This document shows, in pieces, positions 6,247 through 10,357 of a stretch of DNA of 10,357 nt (the stretch's first letter is position 1; the number at the start of each line of letters is the position of its first letter). The notes beneath the pieces are model-generated. The model searched no databases. It was not told the origin of the DNA and saw nothing but the letters and a program-made list of their open reading frames with translations. The DNA is from Spirochaetia bacterium (GTDB taxonomy: Bacteria > Spirochaetota > Spirochaetia > Sphaerochaetales > Sphaerochaetaceae): NCBI GenBank assembly GCA_009929055.1, contig SABI01000076.1, forward strand, positions 1 to 10,357. Reading direction: 5' to 3'. The translations under genes and the position numbers were made by a program.

Positions 6247-7608
6247 CACTAGCATAATTTCTTCTTTACATAAAGAGGTATAGGTTTCAGCTAACTTATT
6301 AAGTTGATCTTGTACCTCTTTTTCTTTTTCTTGTAAGGATGCTTGTAATTCACTTAAACCTAAATTCCCTGTAGAACCAATCATTGTTCGGTTCTTTATT
6401 GTTTTAACAGGGTCGTATGAAGAGACACTCTCTAAGTTCATTCCAACTTCTTTATAGACTTCTCTAAAAGGTCTACCTTCACTAATTCTCTTTAAGACTT
6501 CATCTGTTGCATAGAGTTCGCTCTTACATCCTTGGATAAGATTCTTTTCATGAACACTCACCCCTTTTATCATATGGCTCATAATTTGCACTAATAGAAG
6601 TGTTGACTTTGCCCCTTTCATAAAAGGTTCTTTTGTATCTTGAAAATCTCGGTTATAGCCACTAGGAAGACTTCTAATAATAGATTTCACTTGTAAGGCA
6701 TAGCCACTAATTAGGGCAGATCTGGACCGAGTGAGTTCTAATCCATCTGGATTTTTCTTTTGTGGCATAATACTACTACCAGTACAAAGTCTTGAATCAA
6801 GAGAGAAGTAACCAAACTCAGGAAGACTAAACAAAAGAAGATCTTGTGCCATCTTACTTAAGGTAAGGCCAATATAATCACAACTATCGAGAATCATTGC
6901 TTCAAATAGTCCTCTTGAGTTATTTGCATAAAGAACATTGTGTTGAGGTCTATTAAATCCTAATAAAGAAGCAGTATATGAGCGGTCTATTGGTAAATTG
7001 GTTCCATAACTGGCAGCAGAGCCTAGAGGACTCTGATTAATAAGATCCTTTAATGATAAAAGGTGAGTTGCTTGATCAGTAAGCTGCTCTGCAAAAGAAG
7101 AGGCCCATAACCCTACTGATGAAGGCATAGCAAGTTGCATATGAGTCCTTCCTGGCATAGGAACAGCTTCATGTTGAATTGAAAATCTAGTGAGCTCCTG
7201 AGCTAAAGAAATTGTACTGTAGGCGAGTGTTATTAAAAATTCTTTCATCCAAAGTCTCAGCGCTGTTTGTACTTGGTCATTTCGAGATCTACCGGTGTGA
7301 ATCTTTTTTCCAGCATCTCCAATTAAAGTAGTTAATCTACCCTCTATTGCAGTGTGGCAATCTTCATCTTCTTTATGTATGACAAAAGAACCTTCTGTAT
7401 GCTCTTTCAAAATAGAAAGGAGGCCTGTTGTTACTTCCTGTAGTTCTTTTTGTGATAATATTCCAATTTTTGCTATGCCTTGAGCATGAGCAAGAGAGCC
7501 AAGGATATCACTTTTTACTAAATCTAGATCAACCACAAAATCATTTTGGACGGTAAATTCTTCCATTAAAGTATCGAGTGTAATTTCTTTTTGCCATAAC
7601 TTTCCCAC
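6241..7608 (-). CDS. argH: Argininosuccinate lyase
   Basis: Cleaves argininosuccinate to arginine and fumarate, the last step of arginine synthesis. The 455 residues match the normal length of this fumarase/aspartase-superfamily enzyme. Seen: HTGRSRNDQ at 104-112, GRTHMQ at 153-158 containing the TH pair, SPLGSAA at 193-199, NRDF near 319-322, and the superfamily signature GSSIMPQKKNPD at 277-288 with the flexible catalytic-serine loop. The start is GTG at 7606-7608, supported by GGAG at 7617-7620 eight bases upstream and a good promoter behind it. No argG, argB or other arginine gene is adjacent, so it is a detached single-gene unit here. Its stop overlaps that of the convergent secreted-protein gene and no terminator lies between them. 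Confidence 0.95.
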   Translation of the reverse strand: MGKLWQKEITLDTLMEEFTVQNDFVVDLDLVKSDILGSLAHAQGIAKIGILSQKELQEVTTGLLSILKEHTEGSFVIHKEDEDCHTAIEGRLTTLIGDAGKKIHTGRSRNDQVQTALRLWMKEFLITLAYSTISLAQELTRFSIQHEAVPMPGRTHMQLAMPSSVGLWASSFAEQLTDQATHLLSLKDLINQSPLGSAASYGTNLPIDRSYTASLLGFNRPQHNVLYANNSRGLFEAMILDSCDYIGLTLSKMAQDLLLFSLPEFGYFSLDSRLCTGSSIMPQKKNPDGLELTRSRSALISGYALQVKSIIRSLPSGYNRDFQDTKEPFMKGAKSTLLLVQIMSHMIKGVSVHEKNLIQGCKSELYATDEVLKRISEGRPFREVYKEVGMNLESVSSYDPVKTIKNRTMIGSTGNLGLSELQASLQEKEKEVQDQLNKLAETYTSLCKEEIMLVL

Positions 7609-7635
7609 AGATATATCTCCTCATTTACTCACATA

Positions 7636-7664
7636 AGTGTACCGATTGAGGGTAAATGGGTCAA
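7636..7664 (-). promoter_or_regulatory. Sigma70-type promoter of argH
   Basis: On the minus strand TTGACC (7664-7659, 5 of 6 matches), a 17-base spacer, TACACT (7641-7636, 4 of 6). The predicted start is near 7629, giving about 20 bases of leader that contain the GGAG ribosome site. No ARG-box-like pair of palindromes was recognised. Confidence 0.55.
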
Positions 7665-7679
7665 TCAATTGAACTACTC

Positions 7680-7695
7680 ATTACGTATACCTAAT
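7680..7695. repeat. 16-base near-perfect palindrome in the argH/lipoprotein divergent spacer
   Basis: ATTACGTATACCTAAT pairs 7 of 8 positions across its centre (only C5/C12 fails). It sits between the argH -35 box and the ribosome site of the lipoprotein gene (AGAGG, 7697-7701), a natural place for an operator controlling the lipoprotein gene. The binding protein is unknown and chance is not excluded. Confidence 0.35.
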
Positions 7696-7709
7696 AAGAG
7701 GAAATAATC

Positions 7710-8672
7710 ATGAAAAAATTAGCTCTTGTAATTCTAATTATTACTCTATTGTTCGTGAGCTGCTCTGATGAGTTTGATGGCCCTGTTATCAACTTCTTTA
7801 GTGGAAAAGATAGAATGAGCCCACGATTAATTACTATACAAACAATAGATGAGTCTACAGTTGTCTTTACATTTGATGAATTTATTTTTAGGCCTTTCAT
7901 TACTTTGGAAAAGGAGTATAAAGAGAGTACATGCTATGTAGACCAAGAGAAATTAGTAGTTTCCCTTTCTCATCCCCTTAGCGTCATGAGACAAACCAAT
8001 ATCTATTTCTCAGTTCGTGACAATAGGGGAAATTCTACTACCATCAGTGCTCCTGTGTATGGAATAAATACTAAAATTCCAAATCTTGTTATTAATGAAT
8101 TCTCTACCCGAGGAAGTACAAACCATCCAGATCGAGTTGAATTAAAAGCTCTTACTGATGGGAATTTAGGGGGAGTCACCCTTTATCATGGGATGTTTTT
8201 CAATCATACATTCTCTTTTTCTTTTCCATCAGTTGAAGTAAAAAGGGGAGACTATATTGTAGTTCAGTTTCAACAGATCCCTCCACAACACTCCCCTCTT
8301 ACCTATTATGGAGGAAGTGAGGGACTAGGAGGAAACAATGGAGTTATTAGCCTATACAATTCACCATATAATGAGGTAAAAGATGTAGTTCTCTATTCAA
8401 ATAGAACTAGTGATTCAGATGAAGCCTATGGAGGTTTTGGGACTAAAGATGTCTATGAACAAGTGATAGAACTCACTTCTACAGATCAGTGGGTTCATAA
8501 TGGAGTAATTAGGCCAGAAAGTGCTATTAATAGTGACTCAAGTACTGCCACGAGAAGTTTTAATCGAAAAGAAGAGCAAGAAGATACCAATAGTGCGAGC
8601 GACTGGTATGTTGTAATAACGAGTGGATCAACTTTTGGAGAGAAAAATACTACAACTCAATATAGTCCATAA
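7710..8672 (+). CDS. Lipoprotein with a C-terminal lamin-tail-like domain
   Basis: 320 residues. The N-terminus is a lipoprotein signal (MKK, a hydrophobic stretch, then LFVSC) with acylated Cys at 18, followed by SDE. Residues about 25-118 look like an Ig-type beta-sandwich (STVVFTFDE, then VRDNRGNST). Residues about 125-315 carry marks of the bacterial lamin tail (LTD) fold: LVINEFSTRG followed by RVELKA near 126-147, and at the end TRSFNR (281-286), SASDW (295-299) and STFGEKN (307-313), matching the family's R-x-x-x-R, DW and STPG-x-x-N pattern. The domain is common in secreted surface proteins and nucleases; no nuclease motif is visible here. Likely a cell-envelope protein of unknown role. 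The start has AGAGG 8 bases upstream. Confidence 0.82.
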   Translation: MKKLALVILIITLLFVSCSDEFDGPVINFFSGKDRMSPRLITIQTIDESTVVFTFDEFIFRPFITLEKEYKESTCYVDQEKLVVSLSHPLSVMRQTNIYFSVRDNRGNSTTISAPVYGINTKIPNLVINEFSTRGSTNHPDRVELKALTDGNLGGVTLYHGMFFNHTFSFSFPSVEVKRGDYIVVQFQQIPPQHSPLTYYGGSEGLGGNNGVISLYNSPYNEVKDVVLYSNRTSDSDEAYGGFGTKDVYEQVIELTSTDQWVHNGVIRPESAINSDSSTATRSFNRKEEQEDTNSASDWYVVITSGSTFGEKNTTTQYSP

Positions 8673-8702
8673 AAAAAAGAGCCATTGAAATTCAACAGCT
8701 CC
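8671..8702 (-). terminator. Intrinsic terminator of the thioredoxin gene
   Basis: On the minus strand GAGCTGTTGA, loop ATT, TCAATGGCTC, then eight T residues (8678-8671). The RNA stem is 10 pairs including two adjacent G-U wobbles; on the plus strand those become A-C mismatches, so it should work mainly for minus-strand transcripts. It begins 26 bases past the thioredoxin stop, and its T tract overlaps the stop codon of the convergent lipoprotein gene (8670-8672). Confidence 0.85.
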
Positions 8703-8727
8703 TCATTACTATTTAAGATTATAATTC

Positions 8728-9048
8728 CTAAACGTATTCGTTGGCCCATGACTCGAGTGCAGATAAGGAAAGGGCACCAACTTTTTGGCTTACAAGCTCG
8801 CCACCTTTAAATATAGCAAGAGTAGGAATACTCTGAATTTTGTACTGTTGTGCAAGTTTAAGTTCTTCATCTACGTTTAATTTTCCAACTGTGAGCTTCC
8901 CTTCGAATTTCTCAGCAATCTTAGCAAGAGCAGGAGCTACCATTTTACAAGGTCCACACCATGCTGCCCAAAAATCTACAAGGACAGGGATTTCGCTAGA
9001 AAGAACTTCTTTTTGAAAATTGCTGTCTGTTAATGTTACTTCACTCAT
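8728..9048 (-). CDS. trxA: Thioredoxin
   Basis: A 106-residue single-domain thioredoxin of standard length. The redox site WCGPC has its cysteines at 31 and 34, the buried Asp is at 26 (LVDFWA), the cis-proline is in SIPT (P75), and the C-terminal G92 is present. It reduces disulfides of cytoplasmic proteins such as ribonucleotide reductase and peroxiredoxins, recharged by thioredoxin reductase (not in the window). There is no signal peptide, so it is cytoplasmic. The start is firm: GGAGG (9055-9059) six bases upstream of the ATG. It has its own promoter and terminator and is a single-gene unit. Confidence 0.97.
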   Translation of the reverse strand: MSEVTLTDSNFQKEVLSSEIPVLVDFWAAWCGPCKMVAPALAKIAEKFEGKLTVGKLNVDEELKLAQQYKIQSIPTLAIFKGGELVSQKVGALSLSALESWANEYV

Positions 9049-9086
9049 ATATATCCTCCAATAAGTGTATTATCTGTTATGAATGT

Positions 9087-9115
9087 AATATACCTAATGA
9101 ATCGATAAAAGTGAA
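9087..9115 (-). promoter_or_regulatory. Sigma70-type promoter of trxA
   Basis: On the minus strand TTCACT (9115-9110, 4 of 6), 17 bases, TATATT (9092-9087, 5 of 6). Transcription should start near 9080, giving a leader of about 30 bases that includes the GGAGG ribosome site. Confidence 0.5.
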
Positions 9116-9117
9116 GT

Positions 9118-9159
9118 AAAATAAGAATCTTGTTTAAAAACTAAATTTTCAACATCTTA
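9118..9159 (-). terminator. Weak AT-rich hairpin behind the EamA transporter
   Basis: On the minus strand TAAGA (9159-9155) can pair with TCTTA (9126-9122) followed by four T, and an inner AU-only stem can form between GTT-AAAA and TTTT-AAC. Position directly after the transporter stop suits a terminator, but the stem is weak. Confidence 0.25.
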
Positions 9160-10077
9160 TTACCGCAAGTTTTTTTGGGCAGAACTTTGATTGAGAGAGA
9201 GTTCCCATAAAGTGAATAGGAGCAATCCACCACTCACTAAAAGGTATCCTACAATACCTACAAGAGAGAGTCTCTCTTTGAGTAAAAGCATCCCAAGCAT
9301 AGAAGCAACGAGAGGTTCAATTAAGCCATACAAATAGGCATGAGGAACAGGGACACCCATCATTCCCATATTAAATAGGAGGTATGGAAAAGCTGTAGCA
9401 ATTACTCCAAGAACTAGTGTTAATTCAATTACAGATGGCTCTCCTAAACAGGAAAATCCTTGTATGAAAGCAAATGGGAGTAAAAGTATTGCACCACTAG
9501 AGAGTGCAATTACTGTTGTTTCGAGTGATGAAGCAGACTTCTGCATTTCTTTGATAACAACTCCCGCCATAGCCCACCCTGCACCAGCTAAGAGTGCTGA
9601 AGCACTACCTTTCATGATGAGAGCTCCCCGTACTTCACTATTATCAGAAATTGCCATCAACAGGCACCCAATAATTACGATAGAGGAAGAAATCCACCAG
9701 ATAGGTTTTTGATTTCGCTTATATCTTATCCAAGAAAATATACCTGAAAACAAGGGAGCACTTCCAATAAAGACCATTGTTGCTATTGTTACCCCTGCAA
9801 GTTGAACTCCTAAAAAAATCATCACTTGGGTGAGAGCTATGCTAAAAGCTACAAGGAGCACATGCTTAGGATAAATTTTAGTAGTTGGAGCAAACCACAC
9901 ACCTTTAGTAGTGACTCCTAATATAATCGTAAGGCATAATCCCCCTACAGCCAATCTTAAGGCCCCTATTACTAGTGGAGAAACCGAATGAGGAAAGAAT
10001 GAGGCTATTGTACCACTAGTACCCCACAATACTCCTGCGACAAGTACTTGAGAAGCTCCTAATGCATATTGATTCAT
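9160..10077 (-). CDS. EamA-family (DMT superfamily) transporter, 10 transmembrane segments
   Basis: From the ATG at 10077 the protein has 305 residues, typical for EamA/RhaT-like permeases of the drug/metabolite transporter superfamily, with about ten hydrophobic helices in two internal repeats. The first repeat starts VLWGTSGTIASFF; the second ends in the classic EPLVASMLGMLLLKERLS signature followed by a last helix (VGYLLVSGGLLLFTL). It sits in the inner membrane and probably exports an amino acid or metabolite; substrate unknown. The frame can be extended to a GTG at 10156-10158, adding 27 polar residues unlike the family; a GGAGG touches that GTG with zero spacing, which is not a workable distance. 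A good promoter lies inside this extension, so I prefer the ATG, which has no Shine-Dalgarno and may be read from a leaderless mRNA. Confidence 0.9.
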   Translation of the reverse strand: MNQYALGASQVLVAGVLWGTSGTIASFFPHSVSPLVIGALRLAVGGLCLTIILGVTTKGVWFAPTTKIYPKHVLLVAFSIALTQVMIFLGVQLAGVTIATMVFIGSAPLFSGIFSWIRYKRNQKPIWWISSSIVIIGCLLMAISDNSEVRGALIMKGSASALLAGAGWAMAGVVIKEMQKSASSLETTVIALSSGAILLLPFAFIQGFSCLGEPSVIELTLVLGVIATAFPYLLFNMGMMGVPVPHAYLYGLIEPLVASMLGMLLLKERLSLVGIVGYLLVSGGLLLFTLWELSLNQSSAQKNLR

Positions 10078-10084
10078 AACGAGG

Positions 10085-10113
10085 AGAATAGGAATCTTAT
10101 CCTTCTCTGTCAA
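10085..10113 (-). promoter_or_regulatory. Sigma70-type promoter of the EamA transporter gene
   Basis: On the minus strand a consensus TTGACA (10113-10108), 17 bases, TATTCT (10090-10085, 4 of 6). The standard distance puts +1 at about 10078, directly before the ATG at 10077, which implies a leaderless transcript. Confidence 0.5.
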
Positions 10114-10180
10114 GAGATGGTAGCATACATTTTTAGATAGAGTTTTTTTTAAAGTCACCCTCCAATAAGGACATAAAAGA

Positions 10181-10199
10181 GGTAAAAACCAATTTTACC
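10181..10199. repeat. Perfect 7-base inverted repeat between divergent genes
   Basis: GGTAAAA (10181-10187), 5-base spacer ACCAA, TTTTACC (10193-10199). It lies 12 bases upstream of the -35 of the plus-strand gene and about 70 bases upstream of the transporter -35. It could be an operator for either gene or a small hairpin limiting read-through; the sequence does not decide. Confidence 0.45.
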
Positions 10200-10211
10200 A
10201 TCCTTTCTCAT

Positions 10212-10240
10212 TTGAATTGTAGAGAAAATATGTCTATACT
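10212..10240 (+). promoter_or_regulatory. Sigma70-type promoter of the right-edge membrane protein gene
   Basis: TTGAAT (10212-10217), 17 bases, TATACT (10235-10240, 5 of 6). The predicted +1 is about 10247, one base before an in-frame ATG at 10248. The box overlaps the earlier in-frame ATG at 10230, so if this promoter is used translation must begin at 10248. Confidence 0.45.
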
Positions 10241-10357
10241 AAAGAATATGCAAGCCCTATTAGAATCAGAATATTTACAAGCATTACTGGTAATCGTCAT
10301 TGGTTCTGTTGTTTTACTTATTGTAAACATCGCCATCAAGAAACGAATTAAAACTCT
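10230..10357 (+). CDS. N-terminus of a membrane protein, possibly an MscS-type mechanosensitive channel (3' end outside window)
   Basis: An open frame from ATG 10230 to the window edge, 42 complete codons. It encodes a short amphipathic start, then a hydrophobic helix of about 18 residues (LLVIVIGSVVLLIVNIAI) ending in a basic cluster (KKRIKT). One N-terminal helix followed by positive residues is common in small MscS channels but also in many other membrane proteins, so the family name is a guess. A second in-frame ATG at 10248 fits the promoter better and would give MQALLESEYLQ as the start. Neither ATG has a clear Shine-Dalgarno. It diverges from the EamA transporter gene. Confidence 0.5.
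   Translation, partial: MSILKNMQALLESEYLQALLVIVIGSVVLLIVNIAIKKRIKT

Noticed and set aside
2606..7690. GTATAC core shared by palindromes near 2607-2612 and 7685-7690
   Set aside because: A six-base palindrome is expected a few times in 10 kb; one more copy lies inside the PRPP synthetase coding end (4182-4187) and the flanks differ.
10078..10158. GTG start at 10156-10158 for the EamA transporter
   Set aside because: It adds 27 polar residues not seen in the family, the GGAGG touches the GTG with zero spacing, and a TTGACA-17-TATTCT promoter lies inside the extension. It remains a listed alternative.

Overview
The window is an AT-rich, densely packed bacterial chromosome segment carrying ordinary housekeeping genes and a small cell-surface polysaccharide module. 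I see no phage, transposase, CRISPR, tRNA or rRNA signal. The gene styles suggest a Gram-negative-type, probably spirochaete (Treponema/Sphaerochaeta-like) genome: a long-form ribose-phosphate pyrophosphokinase, a lipoprotein with a lamin-tail-like C-terminus, a secreted beta-rich envelope protein, and a NusG paralogue next to a CapD/FlaA1-type dehydratase. The phylum is an inference from protein style, not a proof.

Layout. The left edge (to 194, +) holds the C-terminal helix-turn-helix of a LuxR-type regulator. It meets, tail to tail, a two-gene minus-strand unit (2560 to 191): a membrane-anchored nucleotide-sugar 4,6-dehydratase followed 3 bases later by a NusG-family specialised antiterminator. 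A 320-base AT-rich spacer with a hairpin and candidate promoters separates this unit from a class I/II aminotransferase and a PRPP synthetase, both on the minus strand (5460 to 2881). Then come a secreted beta-rich protein (5704-6246, +), argininosuccinate lyase (7608 to 6241, -), a lamin-tail lipoprotein (7710-8672, +), thioredoxin (9048 to 8728, -), an EamA-type 10-TM transporter (10077 to 9160, -), and the first codons of a membrane protein running off the right edge (+).

How the genes relate. CapD and the NusG paralogue form the one clear functional pair: sugar-precursor synthesis plus processive antitermination for a surface polysaccharide locus whose other genes are not here. PRPP synthetase (nucleotides, His, Trp), the aminotransferase and ArgH (arginine) are general metabolism. 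The two secreted proteins are likely envelope components of unknown function.

Three patterns stand out. All three convergent gene pairs are packed to the limit: two share overlapping palindromic stop codons, and at the third the T-tail of the thioredoxin terminator runs into the opposing stop codon. The divergent pair at the right end has sigma70-like promoters placed so that transcription would start at or next to an ATG with no good Shine-Dalgarno, which predicts leaderless mRNAs. Several divergent spacers hold short inverted repeats that could be operators. No clearly new multi-gene system is evident.
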